From Phallusia mammillata (Eukaryota; Chordata; Ascidiacea; Phlebobranchia; Ascidiidae), in the NCBI GenBank assembly GCA_003260075.1, contig QLIY01000003.1:186001-250000 (forward strand): a stretch of 64,000 nucleotides of DNA, in the 5' to 3' direction. The notes under the pieces were generated by a model. It worked only from the letters and a program-made list of their open reading frames with translations. It was not told the origin of the DNA and did no database searches. A program made the translations under genes and the position numbers. Within the stretch, counting starts at the first letter, position 1. Each line of letters opens with the position of its first letter. Of the stretch, positions 27,001 to 42,000 are shown one piece after another.

Positions 27001-30000
27001 AAACCGCTGGTCACTTAAGGGATCTTGGAAAGCTACAAAACTAACGTGGAATTAAGAATGTTTGTAACGTCACGACACACCGACCGTTCTCGAGCACCGA
27101 GCATTAATGTGAGATGGTCGGTGCTCGACCAAACAGAACATTGACAGTTCTGGCACATCCCTAAAACCTCGCATTATTTTTAGACTTGCCCGAGCTGGTC
27201 ATCCTGGGAGAACTGGAGTGATTGCAGTGAACAATGTGGAGGAGGAATTCAAACTCACACAAGAGAGTGTTTGAACGGAATGGCTGGACAAAGCGGATGT
27301 ACTGGTCCTTATGTTGAACAGAAGTTCTGCAATGGAAATGTAAGTTGGGATTCCAATTTAAAGTAAATTTAAAGCGAGTATTGTTAAAATAGTCCTAAAC
27401 GATTTAAGTATATGATGTCGAATTTGTCTGCTGCAAGTAATACAAACAAATTTAAATGGCGCACTGTACAAACAAAACCGACAGAGTTATGGACCGCTTT
27501 TCTCGAAAATCAAGCAGAGTTTGTCGTCTAAAAAGTATGTTATTGATGTAGGAATAGAAAATGATTTCCTGAATATTTTCAAAATTACAAAAATCGTATC
27601 GATATATCTGTGTTTATCGACACACGCGCTTCAGGTTTCTCGTCAAAAAAACGCAAAAATGAATGCGATGTCAAATCAGCGCACTTAATCCATACTTACA
27701 AAATTTAATAAATTATTAATAATAAGTGAAAAAGTCCGATAAAGTACAAAATTTAATTGCGGAAGATTTCTCTAAACCTGAATATCGTGTTACAGGCATG
27801 TCCACACTGGACGTTGTGGGGATTCTGGAGTTCCTGTACATTGGCTTGTGGAGGCGGAAGCAGATCACGAACACGAGCTTGTGTGAATAGTGGAGATGCG
27901 TTGACCTGCTTTGATGGAGTGCCGAGCGAAACAGAAAACTGCAACTCATTTGTAAGTTCAACGAAGACGTGATTTTCTGTGTACTATATTTGCCATATTT
28001 CGTTGACTGAAAATTATCACACGACAAGCAAGTTAACCAAAAATGAGACAGTTTCTTTTTAACGTTTTCAGGAGTGTCCGACTTGGTCAGAATGGCAATC
28101 GTGGGGAGATTGCAGTAAGGATTGTGGAGGCGGACACAGGAGTAGGTCACGTGTTTGCAATAAAGTCGATGACGGATTTTACCTCGACTGTCCTGGAAAT
28201 ATTATGGAGTCGGAACAATGCAATGAAGACGTAAGAATTTTTACTTAACTTGTGATTCATAAGTTAAGTAGTTTTTCGATAACTATGGGTGTAATGAACA
28301 CACAGTAAATGTTTCGCTTTAGTCAAACAACCAAAACCATAAAAATCGGGATATTTTGTTCGGTGCAATGTTGTTGCACAAGTTCGTTTTTTTTAACTTG
28401 GCGCATTGTGGTCCAATAATGTTTTACGTATTGCAGGTATCTAATTTTGTCGATTTTCTGCTAAGAAATATATAAAATGACCTTGAACTTGAAAGGCTTT
28501 TTAACATTATAAAGCAAGCTAATTAGGCCATTTAATTTTTTAGAAACCAAAATATTTGAACTTGAACTTGACCTAAACATAACCTTTAAACCTGAACTTG
28601 ACCTAAACATGACCTTTTTTGCGATTGTAAAGCATTTTGTTTTTTATGTACCTTTTTATGCAGAATGGGTGTTTCTATGCGATTTTTTTAAAGGTGACCT
28701 TGGCCTTAACATTAAACTTGTCCTTGGACTAGATTCATACCTTAACTTTCTATGTAGCAATGTGCGGTGTGGAGCGGCTGGAGCAGTTGGTCGTCATGTA
28801 CCGTCGATTGTGGCAGAGGAACTCGCTCTCGATCCAGGGAATGTCCCTCTGGTTTGCCGGGTTTTATCGGCGAATGTTCAGGAGACAGTGATGAAACAGA
28901 AGATTGTGTTATCGGGGTAAGACACCTTCTAATATCTCGTAAAGTTATCGGTTCGATCTCCCATTGTTTTGCACGAATTTATCTCTATTGTCCTTCCCTT
29001 CGTTGACGAATCCAGACAACTAGAAATGAACAATCACATCTACTCTTTGTAGGCGCTTCAGGGCTGATCCCAGTTATGAATTTATGTTCATCTTATCTAC
29101 TCTTTGTATTCATTTGAGTACATATCGAAGATATTATTATTTTACAATGCTTTATCTACAAACATGCTAATTTACCAATCTAGGTAACTTCTGCCTACAA
29201 TAGAGAATTTCTGGGAAACCATTGTGAAGTAGATTCCTTACACTTTCAAATAACATTTATTACCTGAACAACATGAAAAATAATTGGTTCCCTATGTAAC
29301 TTTGATTTGAAGGAATGTCCGTTTTACACTGAATGGTCTGAGTGGAGTAAATGTAGTTTGACGTGTGGTGGTGGGGAGCAATCAAGAAAACGGCGATGTG
29401 AATACGGAATATCGATAATCGACTGTCTTGGGGATCCAGTTGAAAGAAGGACTTGCAACAACGTTGTAAGTATACGCTATTGCGAAAATCTAATATTCAA
29501 TTGTCATTTTACAATATTTTATGTGTCATGCACGTGGACTGTATCTACAAGTTGTTTTTTATTAAATCGGTCGGATTTATAGGTAAACTGTTTTTACAAA
29601 TAAAAGCTTGTTAAAGGTCACTTTATGATGATTGTTAGCGAATAAATCATTAGCACAAATTGAATTGAAAATCTCTTTGTTTTATTTTGATTGTATTTGT
29701 TTCCGCAGGAATGCCCAGATTGGTCAGATTGGTCACCATGGTCAGTTTGTACAAAGACATGTGGTGGTGGAATTCGTACGCACTCCAGAATCTGCTTGGG
29801 TGGAGATGAGAATGAGATCGGGTGTGTTGGTGCCACAGAAGAAGAGGAATATTGTAATGGAAGGGTACGAGAAGCATTTGTGTACTTTTAAATCATAAAA
29901 CTACTTCTAAGCGAATTGTTACAAATGGTCATTATTATTTTTTCAGGTTAGTTTTCCCCCCAAAAAAAATGAATTTTAACTTAAGTACATGGCTTAACTG

Positions 30001-33000
30001 AAACTTTACAGTGTATACCCATGGCAATAAGCAATATACTTCTAATGTACATTGCAAACGTGTGCCTTTCTTTGTATCTTCAAGAAGTGTAATTTACTGT
30101 ATACTTTGTTTCCACAAGAAAACTTTTCTATCGTAATGTATCAAAAAATTCCAACTGACTGGTATTTTTTAGTGTATTTTTTGTACGTATTTTTTCAATA
30201 TTTATTGTAACAAATATTGTTCCCTTTGTAACAGGCGTGTCCGTACTTCTCACCATGGAGTCAGTGGGGAGGTTGCTTTGTGACGTGTGGTGGAGGATCG
30301 CAAATGAGAGCTCGTGTTTGTGTGAATGGGGAACAAGGAGAGATCGGTTGTATCGGAGATGTTGCGGAAGATCAGTTATGTAACAGCCAGGTTGGTGAAT
30401 CACTCATTTGATTGTTGTCCTACTCGTATAAATACAAATATTGTCGATCCCATGTGTTAGCTTATTTTTTTAGTTTTTATTTAATCTAAATTTGGTGTCA
30501 ATTTTTCCTGAACAATAATATAATGACACTTTGTCTTTGTTGATACTTTAGACTTGTCCAAGATACGGTGAATGGGGAAGTTGGTCGTCATGCAGCGCCA
30601 CATGTGGTGGTGGAAGTACGTCACGGACAAGATCATGTCTTTTCGGCTCGTTTGGAATGATCGGATGTACTGATGTTTCCGAACAAATTGATTCATGCAA
30701 TGAACAGGTAACTGTAAAAACCTCGATTTACCATTCATGTAATGCTTTTGAAGTGATGTAGGCTCCACCACAGCGTTGCCTTTGGTTTTGTTACCGATCT
30801 TGTGCTAAACATCAAATCAGGTTTATCCTTGTATAGACTGTTACTGTGGTTTTTTAAAAAAACCTAATAAATGAACATATCTCTTAATTACCCTTGGTTT
30901 ATTTTGTAATCATTTACTTCAATTCGTTTAATTACTAGGTTTGTCCGGAGTTTTCTGACTGGTCCGAATGGACAGAATGTTCAAGGACATGCGGTCAAGG
31001 TGAACGACAAAGAGTTCGAAACTGCATCAACGGTGAAGTTGGTGAAAGAGGTTGTATCGGTTTGGTCGATGACGAGGAAGTTTGCGTGCGAGGGGTAAGA
31101 ACCATTAACTTGTTGATTAATTGTTAATGATTGATTGTTAGTTTGATAATTTATAACATATTTTTTTTAGTAATTAACATTTTGTCACGGGCAGTAGGCT
31201 ATTATGTCTATGTTACCTTTAATCAAAGTTGTTACGAAACTTGTAACTTAGTTTGGAGTTAGTAGTGTTTTATTCTCAAATACAACCTGGCTGTTTTCTC
31301 CAACACGAATAAAGCTTTTAGTCACCGCCTCTTTACAAGTGAAATTTGTACACATGTCTAAGGCACAAACGGAAGTGTTAGATTTTGCAAAAGTAACACT
31401 AATAAAGCCAGGATATGTTTTATTTACAATTTTTGTTTTTGCATTAATTTTGTTTGTTTTCACTTTTTCTTACAAAAAACTTTTTTAAGACCTGTGCATA
31501 CGGAAACTGATATAAACAACTTTTCCTGCAGCATTGTCCGTATTTAACCTTCTGGTCGCAATGGAGCAGCTGTAATGCTTCTTGTGGTGAAGCGATCAGA
31601 TACAGACAAAGGACATGTGTCAATGGTGATTTCGGCGCACCAGGATGTATCGGTTCAGACAGAGATTCTTCTCTTTGTCCATTAGGAGTAAGTCAATAAC
31701 GCTGTGGTTTAAAAATGTTCAATTTAAATATTTTTTACCTTGGATTTAAAACCAAGCGAAGGCGCAATTAACGTTTGTAGTTCGAAGTGTTGCCCTTATA
31801 TCAAAATATTTATCATATTACGAAATATTAACGAATTTGTATATTTTAGCCATGTCCGTTCTGGTCGGAATGGACACCCTTTACCAATTGCAGCGAGCTT
31901 TGCAATGGTGGCCTCCAGTCTAGGTCACGTGTCTGCGTTAACGGAGGTCTTCTTAACGACGGCTGCTATGGACCGGCAATTGATGAGAGATTCTGCAACG
32001 GTCATGTAAGCATTAATTCATTTAGTGTCGCGTTTCAAGTAAAAAAATAATGTTTACAAAGACTGATAAACAATGTATTTAATAGTTAAGTACTATTTTA
32101 GTAATTAATTCAAATTAAAAAATGTGAAAGAAAACAAAACTTGTAAGTTTCGTGTAAAAAACGTTTTGTCAAATTTTTGGACATAGCTATTGCGAAACCA
32201 CATTTCAGTGCAAAACAAAGTTTTAATTTTAGTCATGTCCTTACTGGAGTTCTTGGTCGTCATGGAGCGGGTGTAACGCAAACTGTGGAACTGGAATAAG
32301 AGGCCGAAGACGAACTTGTGTTAACGATGGTTCGGGCGGACTTACTTGCGATGGATTTGACGAAGATACTTCACTCTGTGCAACCCAGGTTTGTATGCAT
32401 TTATATTTCTTGTGCCCCCTACCCAAGATAGACGCTGTTAAGAAAATTACAGAACCTTGTAAATAGCAGAAAGAGTATCAATGTTGCAATGAAACTAAAC
32501 AAAAGTAGTACAGGTAGCTTTTTTCTGTTTTTGTTCAAAAAATATATTTAAGATCATAATATTTTCATCGTGAATATCTTTTGCCATGTTAGTGGTAAAA
32601 TAAATTACTTTAATTTTTTGCAGCCTTGTCCAACTTGGGCTGAATGGGCGAACTGGGGTGATTGTAGCCTTCCATGTGGTGGTGGTACAAGCCGACGTAT
32701 CCGTGTTTGCCTAGCAACCGGAGGACTTCGATGCCCCGGATCAAGCGACCAATACCGGGACTGCAACGTTGAGGTATCTTTTAGTACAGCGCCTAGTAAA
32801 AGTCTGTCCCATTGGTTAGATTGTTAAATTTGTGTCAGCAAAGAGGATAGCATCATTTCACTGTAGTGTCATAGTACAATGTTGTTTTTAGTGAATATCA
32901 GTCACGAAACATTTAATGTACATCAAACTCATTGTACTTTAACTACAATCAAATTGTATGAGGAAATTCATTGGTAAACGTCATGATTAATTTCTATTTA

Positions 33001-36000
33001 GAATTGTCCAACATGGCAATCATGGAGAGAGTGGAGTAGTTGTAGTCAGGCTTGTGGACGAGGTACAAGAAGACGAAGTAGGGATTGTGATGATGGGCTG
33101 ATCGGTGAACCTGGATGTGAAGGTCCCGCTGTAATGGATGAATCCTGTATAAGAGGGGTAAGCGTGTTAGCAAAGTTGCGAAGTGCTCAGATGCTTCGAA
33201 GTCATTATACATCCAATACACTCTTTTCCATGTGTACATATTGCCAAACTTTTGTACTCAGTGCATGCAGTAAATCAAAAGTCACGAAATAACATAACTG
33301 TCATAAGTATGCGGTGATTTCGCGTTGTTTTGACCAAGCGAAAGGGACTAATTTTTTTATAACCAAATAACGATTTATCATGCGTCAGTGTCTTGAAAAT
33401 TGTTTTTTATTGTAGTTCTGTCCGTACTTCAGCGAATGGAGTTTCTGGTCAAATTGTGATGTGACATGTGGTGGAGGCGGAACTCGAACCCGATCACGAC
33501 TTTGTGTGAATGAAAATCCACTGCTCGGACAAACATGTGAAGACGGTGCAACCAACGAACTGCAAAACTGCGGCGAACAGGTAATAAATAAATGCTAAAC
33601 ACAATTATCTGATTTTTTTAATGATAAAGTTCGGACAAAACTTAAAGTTTAAGGACAAATGGTAAATCGCTTTTTTAATCAGGCTATTAGAGTTAGACCA
33701 TCACGCAACAAAAAAATGGTATCTACGAAACTTTTGTTTCTCAAAAAGCAACAAATAAAATAGTTTGTAGTGCAAAGCAGTCCATTTTAATTTTGTGTTT
33801 AAACCTTTACAGTTACTAAACCTTTACAGTTAAGGCTTTTCACACACTCTTGCTTAAGGTTAGTTGTTTTCTGCGCATTACAGAATTGTCCTTCATGGAG
33901 CTTGTGGACATCATGGGATGCTTGTGATGTGGCTTGTGGTGGTGCGATTCGACACCGAACAAGGCAATGCAGGTTTGGATTCCCTGGTATGATTGGATGC
34001 ACCGGGCAAACCTCACAGGACGATTACTGCAATTCTGAAGTACGTTGTTTGGATTTGCCAACGAAGTTTTTAATTACTTGTTGGGAAATATTTTAAATCT
34101 TGTCTTAACAGCCGTGTCCGACGTGGTCGAACTGGGGATCATGGACAGATTGCACTAAATCATGCGCCAGTGGACTTAAATCTCGCTCAAGAACTTGTAC
34201 AAACGAAAACTCTCTACTTGAACTGTTTTGCGATGGATCTTCCAGTATGAGTGTGTTCTGTAATGTTATGGTAAGTCTAACTATTTCTTCTTCCTATGCA
34301 CATTTGGGCTTAGTTTATTCAGTAGATTTAAAACCTAAAACGGATTTAATATTTTGCCTTTAAAGTGTGGTTTGAATTAAATCGTGATTTTTGAGCTTTC
34401 GGGCAGTGTGAATGCAGGTTTATGGGTAGACTTCATGTAACTTATTTTTTGTGCGTAGGATTGTCCATTCTGGGAAGACTGGAGTGAATGGTCGAGCTGT
34501 AGCGTCCCTTGTGGTGGAGGATTAAGTCGTCGTGAAAGAATTTGCCAGAACGGTTACCCTGGTGATGAGGGTTGTCTTGGAGATCCTAAAGAACAAAGAG
34601 AATGCAACAGCAGGGTAAAAAATTGTGTTTTAGCTGCCAAATATGTTGAACTTGTTTGATTAACTTGCTTTCCTTTGAACTAATACATTCGTAACGTTTT
34701 ATCGTATTTGGTTCAGTTATGTTCTTACTGGAGTGAGTGGGAGAATTGGTCACGGTGCAGCAGTGATTGTGGTCGTGGAGAAAGAGGCCGTGAACGAACC
34801 TGTGTAAACGAAAACGAAGAAAATCCATGTATCGGAGGAAACTCACAAATTGAAGACTGCATCATTGGCGTAAGTTAACACCCCTGACAGAATAAACCAC
34901 ATGGTGCTTTCCGTTTGATTTCAAAACCATTTGCTCACTTTGTATTTTAGTACTTGCATGCAAATCGTTAATATGTTTACTTTGCTGAGAGTATTTGAAC
35001 TGAACAGTGCTTGGAAAATGCTTTCCATTCTTAGTTATATTTACTTTGCAAATCGAAATTTTACTAAAATTAGTTTAAGTTTTTGTTGAGAATCTTGATT
35101 TAAACATCAAATCGTTAAATCCGTTTTTGTTTGCTATTATAGAACTGTCCGTTCTGGAACGACTGGTCGGAATGGAGTAGTTGTTCTGCTACATGTGGTG
35201 GCGGAAGTCAAGATAGAACACGAAGATGTGTGAACGGTGTTGCTGGTGTCGGGTGCGAGGGTGAAGGTTCAGACTTAAGAGATTGCCAAATCCAGGTTAG
35301 TATTATAAATATCTTCCGTTTGCCGTGCGAAGGAGAGATATGTTAACTTTTTATGTATTATGTTCAGAGTTGTCCAACTTGGTCCTCGTGGGGAAATTGG
35401 ACAGATTGCTCTAAATCGTGTGGAGGTGGCCGACGAACTCACAGCAGATTGTGCATCAATGGACTTCCTGGTGATTACGGTTGTCATGGACCGGTCACGA
35501 CCGACCAGTTCTGCAACGGCCACGTAAGTACAAAACCGTTTTAATTTTTGTTCATACGTTTAAGTCCAGTAAAAATGAACTTACGTTTTGAAACGTTTGT
35601 GTGCTTGTCATAATTAATTATGATGTATAAATGTAGTTCACCTAATCAGCGACATTTTTTACAACTTAGTCATGTCCGTACTGGTCAAACTGGAATTTCT
35701 GGAGTGGATGCAGTCATACCTGCGGATCGGGAAGCACTTCCAGATCTCGTCAGTGCATTAACGGAGTCGACGGAGAAGCAGGTTGCTTAGGAAGCGCAGA
35801 AGAAACAGCGACATGTAGTGACAGGGTACTACTTATTGTTATATTTTAACAATTTTCTGCAAAAAAACTTGTTGAATAAAGGTTTTGCTGTTGCAATAAC
35901 GTACAATGGCAAAGTTAAAACCAGCAAATATTTCAAGTTACTAGTTATATTGAAAAGGAAAAGAAAACTTCAATATTATGTGTTCGCCCGTGACTAAAAC

Positions 36001-39000
36001 GTTGTTTTTATCCTTTCTCGGTTGACCACGAAAAAAATCAAAAACATTCATCTGATATGCACGTTACAATTCTAACGGTATTCCAACATTAAGGCATGTC
36101 CGGAATGGGATTTCTGGACCAACTGGTCGCAGTGTTCAAAATCTTGCGGTAGTGGATATCAGTCACGTGCCAGGACATGCATCAATGGGCGTCCGGGTCA
36201 CACCGGATGCGATGGACTCGATTACGAGGAACTTGATTGTAATACTCAAGTAAGTTATCCTCTGAAAAAAAATTCAATTGTCGTCTGAGTACACAACGAA
36301 AAATGTTCGCAGGAATGTTCTGTCTGGCGAGAGTGGGTTGCTTGGTCGGTGTGTAGTAAATCTTGCGACGGTGGAGTACGCAGCAGGTCGAGAACTTGTA
36401 CATCGTTTGGTGGGTGCACTGGACATAGTCAAGAAGAACAGTCGTGCGGCGATCGAGTAAGTGAAAACATATTACATTATTTTCTAATTCCGTTTACATA
36501 CATTTGATGCCCCTTTCCTCGTAAGTATGAGTAGAAATATTTCTATTTAGCAGTTTAAGTACTAAAAGGTGTTAATTAGAATGATTAAACTTTGTAATTA
36601 TAAATTAATAAAACGTTTACAGCCTTGTCCAAGATGGTCTTTCTGGTCACCCTGGAGAGCTTGCTCGAAGACTTGTGGTAGTGGAAGCACAAGCAGAACC
36701 CGAACCTGCCTCAACGAAAACAGCTTGCTCGAAGAGTTCTGCGAAGGCCCTAAATCCGAAGATTCTGATTGTAACACTAGGGTCAGTAAAGCTGAAAACG
36801 TTACACCTTGTGTTATTATTTAAAACGTTAACTGCAATTTGTCAAACTTAATCGCCTTAAAGACTGCGTTTAAAACGAATGACCTTACTCATTACAGAGT
36901 TGTCCAGTATGGCAGAACTGGAGTGAATGGTCAGTCTGCAGCAAAACTTGTGGATCAGGACGACAAGAACGAAGACGTACTTGTCAGAACGGAATAATGG
37001 GTGTTCCAGGATGCATTGGTTCAACCAGTGACTTCCAAACATGCAATACAGACGTAAGTGACACATGTAATATGAACCATCATCCGAAACATTGGATGTC
37101 TTTAAAACAACATATTAAAACAAATATGACACAGAGAACTACAGTGCATACAGTTTCCTGGCTGAATGAAAATTTACAATTAGGCTTTGCCACTTTGTTG
37201 TTTGTTGCGTACTTTTGATAATATAAAACGCAAGACTCGAATAGTAAACTTTGCGTTCACCAGGAATGCCCAACTTATTCGGACTGGGGTGAATGGACTG
37301 CGTGCTCGTCTGCCTGTGGGTTCGGAACAATCTCCAGATCCCGTGTTTGTTCGAGTGTAAACGGAGGTTGCAGAGGACCAGCTGAAGAAAACGACGTTTG
37401 TGAAGTCGGGGTGAGTGTTCAAATGTCAATAAAAGACAACAAATTTTCGATTAAAATTGCTTTAGTTTCAAAAGAAACCAAAACTTCTACCAAAGCTCGA
37501 ACGTCTAAATTCATTACTTAGAACACAATGATGTAGTTAAATGATAGTCACAGATAGTGCATTGTTAATCGTGTATATTTTCATAGAACTGTCCATACTG
37601 GAGTCACTGGGGTTCATGGTCTCAGTGCAGCCTGACATGTGGAAGTGGATCCTATGCGCGTGAACGTATTTGTGTGAACGGACAGGATCCCGCAGACTGC
37701 CCTGGAGAACCGAGCGAACTAGCAAACTGCAATACCCAGGTACACATTATGTCAACAACATGTACTCGGATCAATACATATTAAAAGATGTTACAATTGT
37801 TTTACCGTTTTGCCAACTTATTTGAACAGTTACCGTTTTGCCAACTTATATCACAACATATGAATGTTTTTCTTTTTGTAACAACTCTGCCGTTAAGTGT
37901 TACCAAACAATCCTATCAAATCAAAACTTGTAAGCAAATTAAACTTGTTTATTGTGGTTTAAGCCCTGCCCGATACTTTCCGATTTCAACCCGTGGAGTG
38001 ATTGTAGCGCCACTTGTGGCGGCGGTGTACGAAAAAGATCACGTGCCTGTATGGCTGGCAAGTGCGTGGGAAGTCTTGATGAAGAGGCCGAGTGTAATGT
38101 GCAGGTACGTGATTTCAATTGCTTAACAAAACCAAATAAACTAACTATGGGTTATTATTTTTCCGGCTGTTTAAAAACGCGATCAGTCATATTGATGCGT
38201 TTAAACAGTTTCTTGGCAAATATTTTATTATGTTAACACTGCAATATTTATATTTACCGGTTTTGGATTTTTTTGACAAGTTATGGTTTGAAAGCGAAAA
38301 AGCGGCTTGAAAGTTTTCTTTTACAAACTCATGACTTGTTTTATGTTTAGCCGTGTCCTGCTTGGACATCTTGGTACGAATTCGGACCATGTTCCCATTC
38401 TTGTGAAGGAGGTTTAAGGATCCACTACAGACAGTGTCTCCATGGCGACCCTGGTGATCGTGGATGCGAAGGAAGCAATAACGAAACTGATGTTTGTAAC
38501 CAACAGGTAAATGCAGGTCAAATGCTAAATAACCATGTAGGTCTACCATATGGTGTAGCTGCTAGATTAATGTTGGATATGGCTAAAAGGTAATGTGGGC
38601 AATTGCTAAAAGTAAGCAGTTTGCTAAATGAAACGAACGAACTAATATATCTGACTTGTTTAGGAATGTCCCGAATTCGGTCCATGGTCAGAATGGGGAG
38701 ACTGCAGTATGACGTGTGGAGGAGGAGTACAAGTGAGAACACGAAGCTGTGCCACATTTGGTTGTATTGGTCCATCACTTGGACAACGCAGCTGCGCTAT
38801 CAACGTAAGTGTGGTCTACAGGGCAACGAAAATTTGCTCAATTCTTATTCCAACCTACCACAAAGTGAAAAAACGTTTAATTTAAAATTTTCAACCCAAC
38901 TTGCAACACTTCTTTGAAATGATACCGTTTTTGCCTATGTTTATTGAAAACATAATCTAACACAAGAGCTCTTATTCAGACTCCAAATTTTAAATGAGTA

Positions 39001-42000
39001 GATAAACCATTTTGCTTGTAGGTTATAAATGCCAGATTATCAATAGTTATATTCATATTTGCAGTTTTGTTAACATCAACTATTTATCTTTAGCCATGTC
39101 CATATCTCTCACAATGGTCGTCGTGGTCTGCTTGCAACGCTTCTTGTGGGTTTGGACTTCGCACTCACTCGAGAGTCTGCATTAACGGAGAGTTCGGTGA
39201 CATCGGTTGTGAAGACATACTAGTCGCCTTCGACGTGTGCGACCGCGGAGTAAGTATCCTAAATCGTTCGAAATCCTTTTGTCAAAAGTGTTTCTTCGAT
39301 TTTTGAACCTTTTTGAACATGGATAATTACATTCTACCTTTTGCTTGCCTTTGAATGTCGTTACTTGGACAATAATGTCGCGTTTTAGCCAACATTGGCA
39401 ATTTAAGTGCTCAACTTTTATTTGAAAGGACTAGTTGGCATAGAAAATCACCATGGTTAATTTACTTGTAAATATTACTTGTTCTCATCATGGGAACCAA
39501 AATGATAAAAATATTGGCTATTAAATTTCATCAGCCAAACTGTACGTAAATAACGTGTCCGGGAATTATAAACTCTTTTATTTTTGCAGGCTTGCAGATA
39601 CTTCGGAGATTGGCAGAACTGGGGAGGATGTACCCTGACATGCGGCGGAGGAACAAGGTCCCGGTCACGTAGCTGCGTTGGAGGTGAAGTTGGAGAGGGT
39701 GGATGTATTGGAGACGATACTGCCACTATTTCATGCAATCCACAGGTATGACTGGCAAACTTGTATTTGTTAGCGAAATGTAAATATTTTCCGCTTATTT
39801 ACCTATACTACTGTGTATGGCAAACAAGCTTCTTATAGAACGTCTAAAATTGTGATTATTTACTTATTTTAGATGATTAGTTTCATCATTAACGTCGAGT
39901 AAAGTTTTTTATATTAACGACCAAAGTAAAATCTACACATAAACGAGTTTCATGCCAAACATTTCTTCGTTTTTTAATTGTTCTTGTAATAAATAAATTT
40001 TATCGTGTAGGATTGTCCTGTGTGGGATAATTGGCAAAACTGGGGAGACTGCTCAGCCACTTGCGGCGGAGGTAGAGTTGTCCGAAGAAGAGTTTGCCTG
40101 TTTGGTTTCTATGGCGACATTGGATGCCACGAAGGTTCACTAGAAGAATCTGACAGTTGCAATTCACAGGTCATTATATATTCTTCACTGACAATGTGTC
40201 ACGTATTCAAGATTAGGCCACAAAGTTGGTCCATCAAATCTTTGTGGAAGCTTTTCTTTTGTACAAAGTTGAAGGCGACGTAACTAAATTTATAACATGC
40301 TGTAACTGAAGGTATTGTTGAAGTAAAAAAAAATCTTTTGAAAAAAAAATGCTAAAAAGCAAAAGCTTAAAAAAATGTTTCTGCAAATACAAACTAAATA
40401 TTCAAGAAGGTCTACGTAAAAACGAAAGATGTTTTTATTTAATCTTTCTTGTGCTTTCAGGAATGTCCGACTTGGTCTGGTTGGGCTTTATGGTCGGGAT
40501 GTAGTGTTACATGCGGTAGAGGTGAAAGGACACACAGAAGAACTTGTTTGAACGGAGAAGTTGGTGACATCGGATGTAGCGGGGCCGTCGACAAAAAGAC
40601 GGTCTGCATCCAAGGAGTAAGTAGTCAAGCACATTTATTCAAGCACATAATAACTTTTGTTTGAAAGCAGTGTGGTTGGTGGTTGAATAAGTGTTGTTTA
40701 ATGAAATCCGTAAAGCTATACTGATTAAGATCAACAGCTAATTTTCGGTATCATCGGTTTTAACCGTGTGTACTTGTATTATAGGTCTGTCCATACTGGG
40801 CAGATTGGAGTACCTGGTCTGGTTGTAGCGAACAATGCGGTGGAGGCACCAGGAATCGTTACAGAAACTGTGTGAACGGAGGACCCGGTGATGGAGAGTG
40901 CACTGGACCTACTAGAGAAGAAGAAGTGTGCAACAACCAGGTAACAACCACATCACATCTTTTTTATCGTTGAACAAATATATAAGTGACATGGATCTGT
41001 CGAGTAAAGTCAGTACTCCTATATCAGTTCCAAGCAACGCTGTTTTTTATTTGTGGTGCCGGACATAACATACGGATCACCCCCGTACGCAAAACCGGCA
41101 AAAAATATCAGCTTAAATACAAAAAAATCAGGGGGGAGGATGGTGTTACGGTATATACTTTATAAGTTTTATTAACTTAGCTTTAATATGCTAGGTTCCC
41201 ATACAACCAATAACTCCTTTTGGTTAGACAGTACTTGTGATTACGGTAATCTTGACTTGTGCAACAATTGTGAATATCGTGGTTGAAGAAATTGCATATG
41301 TAGGCTTGTTCGGCTTGGTCGGATTGGAACACTTGGTCATCCTGCTCTCAAACTTGCAACGGTGGCGTTCGAACGAGAGAACGGAATTGTCTCAATGGTG
41401 ATGTTGGAAGCAAGGGATGTCGTGGTATTGCTGCTGCGGAGGAATACTGTAATGCATTGGTAAGTAGTTGTTCTTTTTGAAATGTTTTTTGTAATATCTG
41501 TCACGTTAAATAGAGTTTTGCCGCCGAAAATCAAGCAACAGACACAAACAAGATGTCCGAGTTATAATTACAAATTTGCAAATGATTTTAGTGCACACTA
41601 TTAAGCATTGGGTGTGATTACCAATTGGGAAATACATAAGTTGTTATATGTTTTATAGACATTTTACTATGCTGCTTTCTTTTTTAAGGTTAATGGAAAT
41701 TTACGCCATTGTCAACGAATGTTTAAATCGTTTGCATTGAGATTCTGTTAAAATAGCGATATGAACATTTCAATGATTTTGTTTAGCCATGTCCGACCTG
41801 GTCAACTTGGTTGAGTTGGGGACGTTGCACGGAAGATTGCGGTGGCGGTTCACGAACCAGGACGAGGTTTTGTATCAACGGCGACCCAGGTTTACTTGGC
41901 TGTGAAGATGGCGGAATTGATGAAGCTGAACTTTGCAACAATTTCGTAAGTTCATTTCTCCTAATTCTCCCTTTAAAATGGCCACAAGTATAAAAGATTG

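Noticed and set aside
27716..28150. Minus-strand open frame of 144 codons
   Set aside because: Antisense of B32/B33 and their intron, low complexity, with no recognisable family.
41040..41160. Possible repeat with ACGGATCACCCCCGTACGC
   Set aside because: A short imperfect palindrome only; no ends or second copy in the window.
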